DNA of 64,000 nucleotides from the NCBI GenBank assembly GCA_021776735.1, contig JAJFFH010000037.1, forward strand, positions 1 through 64,000, written 5' to 3'. Below are positions 43,205-53,804 of the stretch, piece by piece. Source of the stretch: Planctomycetota bacterium. GTDB lineage: Bacteria > Planctomycetota > PLA2. The notes under the pieces were generated by a model that was not told where the DNA came from, did not search any database, and saw only the letters and a program-made list of their open reading frames with translations. Positions within the stretch are counted from its first letter, which is position 1. Every line of letters starts with the position of its first letter. A program made the translations under genes and the position numbers.

Positions 43205-44841
43205 CAGCAGGAGACCTCCGCGCCCTTTCTGGCGTAGAACCACCAGTTAACGACCAGGCAACTCCCGTAGTAGCCCGCGAACCCGTACAACGCGTACTCG
43301 GGATGGCCCGCCTTGAGCTGCGTGCCAAAGATCTTCGGGATCAGGAACGCGCCGTAGGCGGCGATCGCCGAGGTCCAGCCGAGCACCGGTCCAGCCTGTT
43401 CCTTCTCGAAGATGATCGGGATCATCCGAAACGTCGAGCCGTTGCCGATGCCGGTGGTCGCAAACAGCAGAATGAACAGCAAGAGGAACGGCATGAAGTA
43501 CTGCTCCGGGGTGGGCGATTGACTCGCCTGCGCCACGTAGTACCCCGCGCCTATCGTCGCGCCGATCATGATGAACGTATCCCACTGGGTGACGCGCGCG
43601 CCGCCCCACTTGTCGGCGAGCCAGCCGCCCACCGGACGGATCACGGCGCCGACCGCGGCGCCGATCCAGATGTAGTGGTCGGAGATCGGTCCGTTCGTGT
43701 TCTCCACGGCCTTGGCCAGCAGTTGGCCGTCTTTGTTGACGCGGATCACGCCGAACACGTCGTCGATCAGCTTGGGGAACGCGTTGGCGTACCCGATGAA
43801 CGACCCGAAGGTCATCGTGTACAGCCAGGTCATGATCCAGGTGTGCTTGTTCTTGAAGATGGCGAACTGCCCGTCGAGGTTCTCCTTGGTCGCCGCGGGC
43901 GTGACGTACTTCATCAGCGCCAGCGTCGTAACGACCGCAACGAGCACCGCGACAAACAGCTTCAGCAGGACCGGGAACCCACCCCAATCGATCAGCAGCA
44001 GGAAAATCGCCGCCGCGGCGCCAGCAAACCCGAGCAGCGTCAGCCACAGGAACTTGCCGAACGCACCGGCGGTCGTCCCGAACTTGTGCTGCGGCAGGTT
44101 GTTCATGAAGAACCAGCTCAGCACAAGCAGGACACCCAGGACCGGCACCCAGACGAGCGCCGCGTTCTGAATCCAGATCGAACGGTCGGGCGACCCCTCC
44201 TTGATCAGGGTGAGCGAGTCGCCGCCGATCGCTCCGAACATGCCGAAAGTGATGGCCCACGGGATCAGGAACTGCATCACGCTCACGCCGGCGTTGCCCA
44301 GGCCCGCGTTCAGGCCCAGCGACAGGCCCTGCATCCGCTTCGGGAAAAAGAAGCTGATGTTGGACATGGACGACGCGAACGCGCCGCCGCCGACCCCGGA
44401 AAGCGCGGCGAGCATCACGAACGTCAAGAACGACGTGTTCGGATCCTGCAGCGCGAACCCGGCGGCGATCGCCGGCAGGACGAGCAGCAGCGTCGTCATG
44501 AACTTGACGTTGCGTCCGCCGCAGAGCGCGATCATGAACGAGTTCGGAATACGCAGGGTTGCGCCCGCGAGACCCGCGACCGCCGGCAGGTTGTAGAGCA
44601 GCGCGCGGTACGCGTCGCCTTCGAGCGGCTTGCCGTTGTTCCCGAAGGTGAACGCGAACAGATCCGGGTTGCCTATATGCAGCGACTGCATGACCTTCGC
44701 GATCATGCCCCAGTACAGCCAGACCGCGAATCCGCACAAGAGGTTCGGAATCGAGATCCAGAGGTTTCGATTCGCGACCTTTTTTCCTGTCCCGTTCCAA
44801 AAGGCCGGATCCTCGACGTCCCAGTGCTTCGGGTCACTCAT
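43204..44841 (-). CDS. narK: NarK-type nitrate/nitrite transporter (second)
   Basis: 545 residues, a major facilitator with about 12 helices plus a longer loop. Nitrate-signature stretches are GVGGGAFASSMSNISFFFPK followed by RMQGLSLGLNAGLGNAGVS, and TGIGNGSTFRMIPIIF in the second half. Helix 1 reads NLWISIPNLLCGFAVWLYWG. The sequence is of the NarK2/nitrate-nitrite exchanger sort, which exports nitrite made by NarG. It starts inside the stop of the first narK gene (4-bp overlap) and is coupled to actA. Confidence 0.88.
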   Translation of the reverse strand: MSDPKHWDVEDPAFWNGTGKKVANRNLWISIPNLLCGFAVWLYWGMIAKVMQSLHIGNPDLFAFTFGNNGKPLEGDAYRALLYNLPAVAGLAGATLRIPNSFMIALCGGRNVKFMTTLLLVLPAIAAGFALQDPNTSFLTFVMLAALSGVGGGAFASSMSNISFFFPKRMQGLSLGLNAGLGNAGVSVMQFLIPWAITFGMFGAIGGDSLTLIKEGSPDRSIWIQNAALVWVPVLGVLLVLSWFFMNNLPQHKFGTTAGAFGKFLWLTLLGFAGAAAAIFLLLIDWGGFPVLLKLFVAVLVAVVTTLALMKYVTPAATKENLDGQFAIFKNKHTWIMTWLYTMTFGSFIGYANAFPKLIDDVFGVIRVNKDGQLLAKAVENTNGPISDHYIWIGAAVGAVIRPVGGWLADKWGGARVTQWDTFIMIGATIGAGYYVAQASQSPTPEQYFMPFLLLFILLFATTGIGNGSTFRMIPIIFEKEQAGPVLGWTSAIAAYGAFLIPKIFGTQLKAGHPEYALYGFAGYYGSCLVVNWWFYARKGAEVSC

Positions 44842-46487
44842 GACGATGCCCCCTCCCCCGAATCCCCAGACCCCCTCCCCCCGGCGCCCCCCTCCCCCAA
44901 CTTCGGATCGGACCCCACAGCCGGGGCTTCGATGTGATCCGCCAAGTGGGGGCTGTGCTCACGGGTCATGCGGCGCACGACGATGTGCATCCAGATCATG
45001 CAGATCGCGGTGATGCCGAAGAAAAACATCCAACACGTGGTCCAGATGCCGGTCGCTTTCAGCAGGTAGCCGAAGATCACCGGGCAGATGAACCCGCCGA
45101 GTCCGCCGAGGACGCCGACGATGCCGCCGACCACGCCGACGTCGTCGGGGAAGTAGTCGGGAATGTGCTTGTAGACGGCCGCCTTGCCGATGCCCATGAC
45201 GGCACCGAGGACCAGGCTCAGTATCGTGAAGATCCACACGTTGGCCTGGAAGAAGATGTGGGTGTGGCCCTTCGCGAGGAGCTGCTTCGGTTTGATCTGG
45301 TCGCCGGCCTCTACCGCGGGCTCGTGCCAGGACATGCCGCGCGGCCAGACCAGGACGCCGGTGCGGCGCTCCTCTTCGGTCGCGAGCTCGCCTTCTTTCT
45401 TCTTGAGCTTGTACGACCGCTCCTTGCCCGTCTTCGCAGCCGTCACGACGACCTTGTCTTCCGCGACCGACACCACCGTGCCCGGAGACTTGGCGATCAC
45501 GCCGCTGCCCGGCGCGAAGATGTCCATGCGCGGCACGATGAGCAGCGCGCACACGACGAGGCAGATGCCGAACACCCAGTACATGACGGAGCGTGCGCCG
45601 AACTTGTCCGACATCCAGCCGCCCGCCGCACGCACGACGCCTCCGGGCAGCGTGTTGAATGACGCAAGGAAGCCGGCCATCGCCACGGGCAGCGCGTAGA
45701 CGTTGACGTAGTACGGCACCAGCCAGCCGGCCAGGGCCACGAAGCCGCCGAAGACGAAGAAGTAGTACAGGCCGAAGCGCCACACGCGGACGTGCTTGAG
45801 CGGCTCGAGCCGCTGCTTCATCGTCTTGGTCGCGCCACCCGCGGGCCGCTTGTTTTCCGTCGCGAACCAGAACAGGATGCCGGTGACCAGCAGAGCCACC
45901 GCGTAGAACTTGGGCAGATGGCGCCAGCCCTCCATCGACGCGCCGTCGTCGGTCAGCATGCCGAGCAGCGTCGGCGCGCCGAGCAGGGTCAGCGCCGCGC
46001 CCGCGTTGCCCGCGCCGAAAATGCCCAGCGCGGTGCCCTGCAGGCGCTTGGGAAACCACACCGACGTGAACGCGATGCCTACCGCGAAGCTGGTTCCGGT
46101 CATGCCGAAGCCGAGCCCGGCGATCAGGAAGCCTGCGTAGCTGTCGCAGTAGCTCACCGCCCACATGGGGATGGCGCACAGGATCAGCAGGATCGTGTAG
46201 ACCGGCCGGCCGCCCCACTTGTCGGTCGCGATGCCGATGGGCAAGCGGAACAGGGCGCCGGTCAGAACCGGAATCCCGATCAGCCAGCCCAGTTGCCCCG
46301 CGTCCCAGTCGTACACCCCGTTGTTGATCAGGAACGTGATGAGGACCCCGTACATCGTCCACGCGGCAAAGCACACCGTGAACGCGAGGGTGTTCGCCGT
46401 GAGGACGGACCACGCCCCGCGCAGGACCGGTGCGCCGTCGTCCGGCTTACCGGAGTCCGCAGTGCCCGATTGGTTGGCCCCGGTCAT
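44838..46487 (-). CDS. narK: NarK-type nitrate transporter (first)
   Basis: 549 residues, a major facilitator with GLGFGMTGTSFAVGIAFTSV, WFPKRLQGTALGIFGAGNAG and GVVRAAGGWMSDKFGARSVM, the paired nitrate signatures. About 90 extra hydrophilic residues in the middle (VVSVAEDKVVVTAAKTGKER and following) form an inserted loop. The C-terminus is a Gly/Ser-rich tail caused by C runs at 44848-44900. It is of the NarK1 type that commonly pairs with the exchanger as a fused or adjacent gene. It begins three bases after narI. Confidence 0.88.
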   Translation of the reverse strand: MTGANQSGTADSGKPDDGAPVLRGAWSVLTANTLAFTVCFAAWTMYGVLITFLINNGVYDWDAGQLGWLIGIPVLTGALFRLPIGIATDKWGGRPVYTILLILCAIPMWAVSYCDSYAGFLIAGLGFGMTGTSFAVGIAFTSVWFPKRLQGTALGIFGAGNAGAALTLLGAPTLLGMLTDDGASMEGWRHLPKFYAVALLVTGILFWFATENKRPAGGATKTMKQRLEPLKHVRVWRFGLYYFFVFGGFVALAGWLVPYYVNVYALPVAMAGFLASFNTLPGGVVRAAGGWMSDKFGARSVMYWVFGICLVVCALLIVPRMDIFAPGSGVIAKSPGTVVSVAEDKVVVTAAKTGKERSYKLKKKEGELATEEERRTGVLVWPRGMSWHEPAVEAGDQIKPKQLLAKGHTHIFFQANVWIFTILSLVLGAVMGIGKAAVYKHIPDYFPDDVGVVGGIVGVLGGLGGFICPVIFGYLLKATGIWTTCWMFFFGITAICMIWMHIVVRRMTREHSPHLADHIEAPAVGSDPKLGEGGAGGRGSGDSGEGASS

Positions 46488-46490
46488 CGA

Positions 46491-47225
46491 TCACCTCTGT
46501 TGTTGGTCTTGCGCCGAGCGTTTTCGATGCTCGACTCGACCCTGGTTGGTTCCGTACCAGCGCACGACCTGGGTTCTCCGCCACAGGTACATGTTGGGAA
46601 TCACGAGAATGTGGACGAGCCGCGTGAAGGGGAAGAACGCGACCAGCGCGAACGCGCCGAGGATGTGCGCCTTCACCAGCCACGGCATGGGCACGACCGC
46701 CGCAACGTCCGGGTTCAGCTTGACCAGCGACCACAGGTAGGGCGCCAGCGTCGAGGCGAACCACGACGAGCCCCAGCCGTAAAAGACGGCGACGCCCAGG
46801 CCGGTCGCGATCTGAACCAGCAGCATGACCGACAGGATCCAGTCGCTCGGCGTCGTCACCGCGCGGAGCCGGTTGTTCGATCCGCGCCGCAACACCAGTG
46901 ACACGAACCCGATCAGCGACAGGAGGCCGCCGATCAGCGCCGTGATCTCCAGGATGTAGAGACGGGCGGGATGGCTGTTCCACCACAGGATCGAGCGCGG
47001 CACCAGGAATGCCACGAAGTGCCCGAGGAGCACGAACAGGATGCCGTAGTGGAACGGGACGCTGCCCCAGAAGTGCTGGCGGTTCTCCAGGAACTGCGAG
47101 CTGAGGGTCGAGTACGTGTACGCCCGCTGGCGATAGCGCTGGATGGTCACGACCAGCAGCAGCACCATCGCGATGTAGGGAAAGGCTCCGTAGAGCAGGA
47201 AGTCCAGATGGTTAGCAGATCCCAC
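46491..47225 (-). CDS. narI: Respiratory nitrate reductase gamma subunit (cytochrome b)
   Basis: 244 residues from GTG 47225. Five membrane helices with His candidates for the two hemes b: FHYGILFVLLGHFVAFLVPR (helix 2) and WLVKAHILGAFALVAFFPFT followed by RLVHILVIP (helix 5). NarI oxidises membrane quinol and passes electrons to NarH. It overlaps narJ by 14 bp. Length and motifs are usual for the family. Confidence 0.9.
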   Translation of the reverse strand: MGSANHLDFLLYGAFPYIAMVLLLVVTIQRYRQRAYTYSTLSSQFLENRQHFWGSVPFHYGILFVLLGHFVAFLVPRSILWWNSHPARLYILEITALIGGLLSLIGFVSLVLRRGSNNRLRAVTTPSDWILSVMLLVQIATGLGVAVFYGWGSSWFASTLAPYLWSLVKLNPDVAAVVPMPWLVKAHILGAFALVAFFPFTRLVHILVIPNMYLWRRTQVVRWYGTNQGRVEHRKRSAQDQQQR

Positions 47226-47745
47226 TGCAGCCTCCGCAGTCGTACGGAGCGTTCGCCGTCGGCGCGCTCCACTCGATCGGCTCGCCGTACCGCCGGCGCA
47301 GGAACTGCTCGATATCTGCGAGCACCGCTCCGTAGGGGTTGTCGCCGTCTTCGAACCCGGCGCGCATCTTGAGCAGCGCCGGCAGGATGAACTCGCGTGC
47401 GAGGCCTGCCGCCTCGGACTCGTCCATGACCTCCAGCACGCGCAGCGCGCTTTCCAGGTGGTCGGGCAGTTCCGCGCCTTCCTCGATGCCGTGGGCGCGC
47501 AGCAGGCCGCGCATCCTCACGAGGAACGCTCCCCGGTTGTAGTCCTCGCCGAACAGGTGCCAACCGGTCTCGAGCGAGCACACGGGATTGATGTCGAACG
47601 TTCGCGTGTACAGCTCCTCGAGGTCGCCGTGCTCGATCGCGGCGAAGTCGGGAAACCGCCGCAGTGCCGCCCGGATCTCGGGCGTCGACGGATAACACAG
47701 CGCATCCGCGAAATCGCGATGCGTGCCGATCGCCGCGCCGCTCAT
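47212..47745 (-). CDS. narJ: Nitrate reductase assembly chaperone NarJ
   Basis: 177 residues, all-helical, TorD/NarJ family, with DFADALCYPSTPEIRAALRR, the marker YTRTFDINPVCSLETGWHLF, GEDYNRGAFLVRMRGLLRAH and ELPDHLESALRVLEVM. NarJ guides molybdenum cofactor insertion and membrane docking of NarGH and is not part of the final enzyme. It overlaps narH by 4 bp. The C-terminus ends in CGGCSGIC. Confidence 0.88.
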   Translation of the reverse strand: MSGAAIGTHRDFADALCYPSTPEIRAALRRFPDFAAIEHGDLEELYTRTFDINPVCSLETGWHLFGEDYNRGAFLVRMRGLLRAHGIEEGAELPDHLESALRVLEVMDESEAAGLAREFILPALLKMRAGFEDGDNPYGAVLADIEQFLRRRYGEPIEWSAPTANAPYDCGGCSGIC

Positions 47746-49232
47746 GATCCCCTCCGCGGTCCCGTCAGGAACCCGAATCCGGTCTCGCGCCGATGGTCGT
47801 CGGTGTCCTTCATCATCTCGATCGCCTCCTCCCGGTGCATGGGCGGAATCACAAAGCGGTCGTCGAACGTTGCGGTCGTCGAGAGCTTGAAAATCTCGTC
47901 TGCTTCTTCCGGCGTGCAGTCGGCCTCGCGCAGCGCCGCCTCCGCGGCCTCCTTCGTGATGTCGCCGACCGTGACCGCGCGGCGCCAGAGGCGCACGGCC
48001 ATCTGCTTGCGCAGCGCGTAGGACACCTTGCCGGTGTTGCCGCCCCCGAGCAGGTTGCCGAGGTACTCAAGCGGTGCGCGAGCCTGATCGAACGCGTGGA
48101 AGAGATCCTCGCTGACCGACTCGATCGTGTCGCCGTTGCGCTGGCTCATGACCGGCAGCAGCGGCGGCACGTAAAACAGCATCGGCAGCGTGCGGTACTC
48201 CACGTGCGGCGGCAGCGCGATCTTCCAGTCCTTGACGAACTTGTAGACCGGCGAGTTCTGCGCGGACTCGACAACCGAGTCGTGGATGCCGTTGGCCCGC
48301 GCCCCGGCGATGACCGCCGGATCGTGCGGGTCGAGGACCATGTCGCGGTGCGCGTCGATGAGTTCCTCGTCCTTGCGGCTGGCGACGTCCTCGATCTTGT
48401 CCGCGTCGTAGAGCAGCACGCCGAGATAGCGGATACGGCCGACGCACGAGTGGAAGCACGCCGGCGCCTGTCCGGTCTCGAGGCGCGGGAAGCACAGGAT
48501 GCACTTCTCCGACTTGCCCGCGTTCCAGTTGAAGTACGTCTTCTTGTAGGGGCACGCCGCGATGCACGAGCGCCAGGCGCGACAGACGTTCTGGTCGATC
48601 AGGACGATGCCGTCCTCGCCGCGCTTGTAGAGCGCCCCGGAGGGGCACGAAGCGACGCAGGACGGGTTGAGGCAATGGTTGCAGATGCGCGGCAGGTAGA
48701 AAAACACCAGCCGTTCGATGGCCATCATCTGCGACTGCTGCTCCGGCGTCAGCGACGCCATGTTCGGATCGTTTTTGGCGTAGATCTCCGAGCCGCCCAG
48801 GTCGTCGTCCCAGTTGGGCCCCGCCTCGATGTCGATCAGCTCGCCGGTGACCTTCGAGATCGGGACCGCCGTCGGCTGGTCGTCGCCCTCGGGGGCGTTG
48901 AACAGGTCCTCGTACCGGTACGTCCACGGCTCGTAGTAGTCGTCCATGCTGGGCTGGGACGGGTTGTGGAAGATGTTGGGCACGATGCGCGCCTTGCCGG
49001 TGGACTTGAGGCGCAGCTTGCCGTCGATGAGTTCCCACCCACCGCGGTACTCCTCCTGGTCCTCCCACTTCGTGGGATAGCCGGTGCCCGGCTTCGTCTC
49101 CACGTTGTTCCACCACATGTATTCCGTGCCCTTGCGGTCGGTCCACACGTTCTTGCAGGCGATGCTGCATGTATGACAGCCGATGCACTTGTCGAGGTGA
49201 AACACCATCGAGACTTGCGAGCGAACGTCCAT
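47742..49232 (-). CDS. narH: Respiratory nitrate reductase beta subunit (iron-sulfur)
   Basis: 496 residues. Four cysteine groups: CIGCHTCSIACKNVW, CNHCLNPSCVASCPSGALY, CRAWRSCIAACPYKK (with the Trp that marks the [3Fe-4S] site of NarH) and CILCFPRLETGQAPACFHSC. It carries electrons from NarI to NarG at the cytoplasmic membrane face. Full length. Its start lies ten bases after the narG stop. Confidence 0.93.
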   Translation of the reverse strand: MDVRSQVSMVFHLDKCIGCHTCSIACKNVWTDRKGTEYMWWNNVETKPGTGYPTKWEDQEEYRGGWELIDGKLRLKSTGKARIVPNIFHNPSQPSMDDYYEPWTYRYEDLFNAPEGDDQPTAVPISKVTGELIDIEAGPNWDDDLGGSEIYAKNDPNMASLTPEQQSQMMAIERLVFFYLPRICNHCLNPSCVASCPSGALYKRGEDGIVLIDQNVCRAWRSCIAACPYKKTYFNWNAGKSEKCILCFPRLETGQAPACFHSCVGRIRYLGVLLYDADKIEDVASRKDEELIDAHRDMVLDPHDPAVIAGARANGIHDSVVESAQNSPVYKFVKDWKIALPPHVEYRTLPMLFYVPPLLPVMSQRNGDTIESVSEDLFHAFDQARAPLEYLGNLLGGGNTGKVSYALRKQMAVRLWRRAVTVGDITKEAAEAALREADCTPEEADEIFKLSTTATFDDRFVIPPMHREEAIEMMKDTDDHRRETGFGFLTGPRRGS

Positions 49233-49242
49233 CGGAGGCTCC

Positions 49243-52200
49243 TTACCAGTCGAGACGGGGCAGCTTGCGCACGTACACGTGCGTGTCGCGGTTGCAGCCG
49301 GTCGGGCCCCAGTAATTGAAGTGGTAGGTGAACTGCGCGTAGCCGCCGACCATCAGGTTCGGCTTCAGGCGCGTGCGCGTCAGGCTGTTGTGACCGCCGG
49401 CGCGCCGGTTCTTGCGAAGCGGCGAACGCGGGACGCCGTAGGTGCGCTCGGTGGAGTGGTAGAGGATGCCGATGCCGCGCGGAATGCGCGCGGACACCGC
49501 TGCCCGCGTCACCGCGACGCCGTGGTCGTTGTGCACCTCGACCCAGTCGTTGTCGACGATCCCGATCTGCTCGGCATCCTTGACGTTCATCCAAAACGGA
49601 TCGCAGCCGCGCGACAGCGTCGACATGCGCTCGTTGTCGCCGTACGTCGAGTGGATGTGCCATTTGCCGTGCGGCGTCAGGTAGTTCAACATCACCGTCG
49701 GCCCCTCTTCGGTACTCACGACGAGGTCGGCGTACTCGGTGGGCTTCGGCTTGGGCTTGTACGTCGGCAGATGCTCGCCGAACTCGAGGTAGCCGGGGTG
49801 ATCGAGGTACAGGTGCTGGCGGCCCGTCAGCGTGCGCCACGGCACCAGCAGCTCCTTTTGAAACGTGAAGGGAGCGTACGGACGGCCGTTCTCGGTCAGG
49901 CCCGACCACATCGGACTGTTGAGGAGACGGCGCGGCCGGCCCTGCAGGTCGTCGAAGTCGCAGCGCTGGCTCCGGGACTTCTCGGCGACGTGCGCGAGCT
50001 TGAGGCCGGTCTTGACCTCGAGATCGAGGTAGGACCGGTGCGACAGCTCGCCGTTCGTGACCGTCGCCAGGTGCAGGATCGTGTTGCAGACCTGCACGTC
50101 GTCTTTCAGCGACGGATAGATCGTGTCGTCAAGCTCCTCGACCGGCCACGTGGCGACCATCTCGTCGTAGAAGTCCTCGCAGTTGTAGTGCGTGCCGTGC
50201 GCGCCCAGTCCGCCTTCGCGAACGTTCGGGCCCAGCGAGATGAACTGCTTGTAGACGTCCTTGTAGTTGCGCTTGATGACCTTCAGATTGGGCATGGTCT
50301 TGCCCGGGATCGGTTCGACCGTGCCGTCGATCCAATCCTCGATGGCCGGCTGCGCGATCTCCGCCGGCGAGTCGTGTGACAGCGCCGCCGCGATAAGGTC
50401 GTCGACGGGCTCCGGGAAGTGGCGCTCCGCGAGCTCCGAGAACTTCTTCGAGATCTCGCGGAAAATCTGCCAGTCGCTCTTGCTTTCCCAGCACGGGGGA
50501 ACAGCCGGCGTCAACGGATGGATGAAGCTGTGCATGTCCGTCGAGTTGAGATCCGCCTTCTCGTACCAGGTGGCGGCCGGCAGGACGATGTCGGAGTAGA
50601 GCGCCGACGTATCCATGCGGAAGTTCAGGTCGACGACGAGATCCAGCTTGCCGGTCGGTGCAACCTCGTGCCACTTGACTTCCTTGACGTGCTCCTTGGC
50701 AAGAGGCTCGGCGATTTCGTTGTGGTGCGTGCCGAGATAGTGCTTGAGAAAGTACTCGTGGCCCTTGGCCGAGGACTGCAGCGCGTTGCCGCGCCAGATG
50801 TACCAGACCCGCGGCCAGTTCTCAGGCGCGTCGGGATCTTCGACGGAGAACTTCAGGTCGCGCGACTTCAGCCGGTCGACGACGCGCTTCACGACCTCGG
50901 CGTCGTCCTTCGCGCCATGCTCTCTCGCTTCCTTGACGACGTCGATCGGATTCTCGGAGAACTGCGGGTAAAACGGCAGCCATCCGTTGCGCACCGCGCG
51001 CACCTGCGTGTCCATGGTGTGGCCGCGCGCGAGCCCACTGCCCTCGTCGCCGCGCTCGGGCACGGCGTGATAATCGGTGAACTCGCGCTCGTAGCGCCAC
51101 TGGTCGCTGTGCACATAGTGCCAGCTCGGCGCGTTCTGCAGGCGCGCGCCCGGATACCAGTCCTTGCCAAGCGCGATCGCCGACCACGGCTCCATCGGCG
51201 CCAGTTTTTCCTGGCCGACATAGTGCGCGAGACCGCCGCCGTTGGTGCCCACGCAGCCGCAAAAAACGAGCGCGTGGATGCCGGCGCGATACATCAGGTT
51301 GGCGTGGTACCAGTGGTTGATCCCGGCGCCGATGATGATCGTGCAACGACCCTCGGTCTTCTCCGCGGTCACGCCCCACTCGCGGGCGAAGCGAAGAAGC
51401 TCCTTGCGGCTGATGCCGGTGAAGCGCTCGGACCACGCGGGGGTATACGGCGCATCCTCGTCGTCGTAGTTCTCCGGATAGCCCTTCAGACCGCGAGGAA
51501 CGCCGTATTGGGCCATGAGCAGGTCGTAGACCGTCGCGACCGTGACAGTCTTGCCGTCCGCGGTTTCGATCCGGCGGACCGGCACCTCGCGAGTGACCGT
51601 GCGCCCCTCGGCGAAGTCGTCGAGCAAGACCATCGCGACGCCGTCGCCGCCGTTCAGGAACGTGAGCGCGGGATCGATCTTCGAGCCGTCGGCGCCGTCC
51701 TCGAGCTTTAGGTTCCACTGGCCCTTTTGATCCTGCCAGCGGTGGCCGGACGAGCCCATGGGCATCTTCGGGCGCTGGTCACCCTCGTCCCACATGAGGA
51801 ACTTCCACTCGCCGTTCTGCTCGCCCTCGTACGCCTTCAGGCGACCGGCGCGCAGCAACTGGCCCGGCGACAAGACATCGCCGTCCGTCTGCTTACTTCC
51901 GGTGGACTCCGCAAGTTCCACGAGGAACGGGCTGTCGGTGAAGCGCTTGGAATAGTCGAGGAAGTACGGCGTCTGCTTTTCGTGGTGGAACTCCTTGAGC
52001 AGCACGTGGTTGACGGCCATCCACCAGGCGCCGTCCTGGCCCGCGTTGACCGGGACCCAGGTGTCGGCGTACTTCGAGACCTGGCTGAAGTCGGGGGAGA
52101 AGACCCACATCTTCGTGCCGTTCGTGCGCGCCTCGGCGGCGAAGTGCACGTCCGGCGTGCGGGTCATGTTGAGGTTGCTCCCCATGACCGCGAGCAGCTT

Positions 52201-52911
52201 GGCGTTGTACCAATCCGCGCTCTCGTTCACGTCGGTCTGCTCGCCCCACGTCTCCGGGGACGCGTTAGGCAGATCGCAGTACCAGTCGTAGAACGACAGC
52301 GAAACGCCACCCATGAGTTGCAACATGCGCGAGCCGGCGGCGTAGCTGATCATGGACATCGCCGGGATCGGGCTGAAGCCCGTCAGGCGGTCGGGCCCGT
52401 GCTTCTTGATGGTGTGGACGTTCGCCGCCGCCATCAGCTCGAGCACGGTGTCCCAGTCGGTGCGCCGCAGGCCACCCTTGCCGCGGGCGCGCTGCCAGCG
52501 GCTGCGTTTCTCGTCGTCACCGACGAGTGCGGCCCAGGCGTCGACCGGATCCTCGTGGTTGGCCCGCGCCTGTTTCCACAGGTCGAGCAACGCGCCGCGG
52601 ATGTAGGGATACTTCACCCGCAGCGGGCTGTAGAGGTACCAGGAGAACGAAATGCCGCGCTGACAGCCCCGCGGTTCGTACGGCGGGATGCCGTCCTCGA
52701 GGGGCGGGTAGTCGAGCCCCTGCATCTCCCACGTGACGATCCCGTCCTTGACGTAGATCTGCCAGGTGCAACTGCCGGTGCAGTTCACGCCGTGGGTGGA
52801 GCGCACGACCTTGTCGTGCTGCCACCGGTTGCGATAGAACTCCTCCCAGCCGCGGGAGCGCGCGCTGACTTCGTCCCCGATCCACGGACGGTCGCCGTTG
52901 CCGCTCATCAT
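49243..52911 (-). CDS. narG: Respiratory nitrate reductase alpha subunit
   Basis: 1222 residues from ATG 52911 (GGGAGGAGC upstream), overlapping the cytochrome stop; ATG 52908 is equally possible. There is no Tat signal, so it is cytoplasmic like classical NarG. The [4Fe-4S] FS0 site is in [20 protein letters not shown] with the His ligand, and [12 protein letters not shown]-type and [20 protein letters not shown] segments mark the bis-MGD domain. It reduces nitrate to nitrite. Relative to E. coli NarG from memory, seven residues (SKQTDGD) are added between LAESTG and [10 protein letters not shown], and these are exactly the motif copy at 51876. Confidence 0.93.
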   Translation of the reverse strand: MMSGNGDRPWIGDEVSARSRGWEEFYRNRWQHDKVVRSTHGVNCTGSCTWQIYVKDGIVTWEMQGLDYPPLEDGIPPYEPRGCQRGISFSWYLYSPLRVKYPYIRGALLDLWKQARANHEDPVDAWAALVGDDEKRSRWQRARGKGGLRRTDWDTVLELMAAANVHTIKKHGPDRLTGFSPIPAMSMISYAAGSRMLQLMGGVSLSFYDWYCDLPNASPETWGEQTDVNESADWYNAKLLAVMGSNLNMTRTPDVHFAAEARTNGTKMWVFSPDFSQVSKYADTWVPVNAGQDGAWWMAVNHVLLKEFHHEKQTPYFLDYSKRFTDSPFLVELAESTGSKQTDGDVLSPGQLLRAGRLKAYEGEQNGEWKFLMWDEGDQRPKMPMGSSGHRWQDQKGQWNLKLEDGADGSKIDPALTFLNGGDGVAMVLLDDFAEGRTVTREVPVRRIETADGKTVTVATVYDLLMAQYGVPRGLKGYPENYDDEDAPYTPAWSERFTGISRKELLRFAREWGVTAEKTEGRCTIIIGAGINHWYHANLMYRAGIHALVFCGCVGTNGGGLAHYVGQEKLAPMEPWSAIALGKDWYPGARLQNAPSWHYVHSDQWRYEREFTDYHAVPERGDEGSGLARGHTMDTQVRAVRNGWLPFYPQFSENPIDVVKEAREHGAKDDAEVVKRVVDRLKSRDLKFSVEDPDAPENWPRVWYIWRGNALQSSAKGHEYFLKHYLGTHHNEIAEPLAKEHVKEVKWHEVAPTGKLDLVVDLNFRMDTSALYSDIVLPAATWYEKADLNSTDMHSFIHPLTPAVPPCWESKSDWQIFREISKKFSELAERHFPEPVDDLIAAALSHDSPAEIAQPAIEDWIDGTVEPIPGKTMPNLKVIKRNYKDVYKQFISLGPNVREGGLGAHGTHYNCEDFYDEMVATWPVEELDDTIYPSLKDDVQVCNTILHLATVTNGELSHRSYLDLEVKTGLKLAHVAEKSRSQRCDFDDLQGRPRRLLNSPMWSGLTENGRPYAPFTFQKELLVPWRTLTGRQHLYLDHPGYLEFGEHLPTYKPKPKPTEYADLVVSTEEGPTVMLNYLTPHGKWHIHSTYGDNERMSTLSRGCDPFWMNVKDAEQIGIVDNDWVEVHNDHGVAVTRAAVSARIPRGIGILYHSTERTYGVPRSPLRKNRRAGGHNSLTRTRLKPNLMVGGYAQFTYHFNYWGPTGCNRDTHVYVRKLPRLDW
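51876..51888 (-). repeat. Dispersed motif copy (AGCAG subtype)
   Basis: Exact 13-mer on the coding (minus) strand of narG, read as Q-T-D-G-D. It coincides with an apparent seven-residue (21-bp) insertion relative to NarG homologues. Confidence 0.92.
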
Positions 52912-53804
52912 GCTCCTCCCTTGCGCACGTTCTCGACGAGCGCCTTGCGGACACTGCGAAAGCGCCCGCTCCACACGTTGTTGAAGGCGACCAGGGCGCC
53001 CATGGTTCCCGCGAGCCCGAGCAGGATGAACACCAGCGCGCGCGGCGCCGTGTCCTCTTCCGATTCCGCCGCGGCGTGGCGGAAGTACGCCACGAGCCCG
53101 AGGATTTCGTCGTCCGAGATCGGGTGATCCTTGAAGGTGGGCAGCATCGTCTCGGTCGCCGGGGCAGTGAGCCACGCCGCGAGGCGCCGGCGGTCCTTGT
53201 AGCGCTCGAAAACCTTGGTCAGGTCCGGCCCGAGCCGCCCGCCACCGAGCCAGCCGATGTCTCCCATCGCGTGACACGAGACACACGAGGGGCCGCCGTT
53301 CTCCAGCCGCGTCGTGCCCAAAAAGACCGCGCGTCCGTGCTCGACGTCGTCGTCGGTCAGCGGCCGATCCGACACCGTCGAACCGGCGAATTTCGAACGC
53401 TCCTTCGCCGACTCGGCCTCGATCAGGTCAAGCAGCGCGTCGGCGCGATCCCCGGTCATGCCGGCAACCGGCGGCATCTGCACGCCACCAGCCGCAGCCA
53501 GCAGCTCCTTGGCGTACGGATCACCGCTCGCGAGGACCCCGGCCGGATCAAGAATGAACCGGCGCAGCCACGCGCGGTCCTTCCGCTTGGCGACGTTCTT
53601 CAAGTCGGGGCCGGTCAGCGGCCCGCCACCAATGGTGTGGCAGCTGGAACAACTCTGCTTGAAGTCGTCCGCGGGAGTTTGAGCCGCAACCCGTCCCGCC
53701 GCAACGGCGAGAAACAGGGCGGCCAACAGCGCACAGCAGCGCGTGGTGCGACGGGTCCTGGGCACATCTGGCCTCCGGAAAAACGGCATCCGTACCGCCG
53801 CCAT
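52908..53804 (-). CDS. Membrane-anchored diheme cytochrome c, first gene of the nar-act operon
   Basis: About 298 residues if started at ATG 53804; 53789 is also possible. A signal or anchor ([20 protein letters not shown]) precedes two cytochrome c domains with CSSCH and CVSCH motifs, and a C-terminal helix ([19 protein letters not shown]) anchors it with a short cytoplasmic basic tail. Possible Met ligands are in VQMPPVAGM and [16 protein letters not shown]. Diheme cytochromes of this kind precede nar genes in some bacteria (NarC-like). It could accept electrons from complex III or feed another acceptor. It is coupled to narG by ATGA. Confidence 0.75.
   Translation of the reverse strand: MAAVRMPFFRRPDVPRTRRTTRCCALLAALFLAVAAGRVAAQTPADDFKQSCSSCHTIGGGPLTGPDLKNVAKRKDRAWLRRFILDPAGVLASGDPYAKELLAAAGGVQMPPVAGMTGDRADALLDLIEAESAKERSKFAGSTVSDRPLTDDDVEHGRAVFLGTTRLENGGPSCVSCHAMGDIGWLGGGRLGPDLTKVFERYKDRRRLAAWLTAPATETMLPTFKDHPISDDEILGLVAYFRHAAAESEEDTAPRALVFILLGLAGTMGALVAFNNVWSGRFRSVRKALVENVRKGGA

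Noticed and set aside
43303-44937. 544-codon plus-strand open frame opposite the NarK genes, and similar ones at 47793-49319, 51727-53127 and 54650-57526
   Set aside because: Antisense shadows of clear nar and regulator genes; low-complexity Arg/Glu/Asp/His composition with no family motifs.
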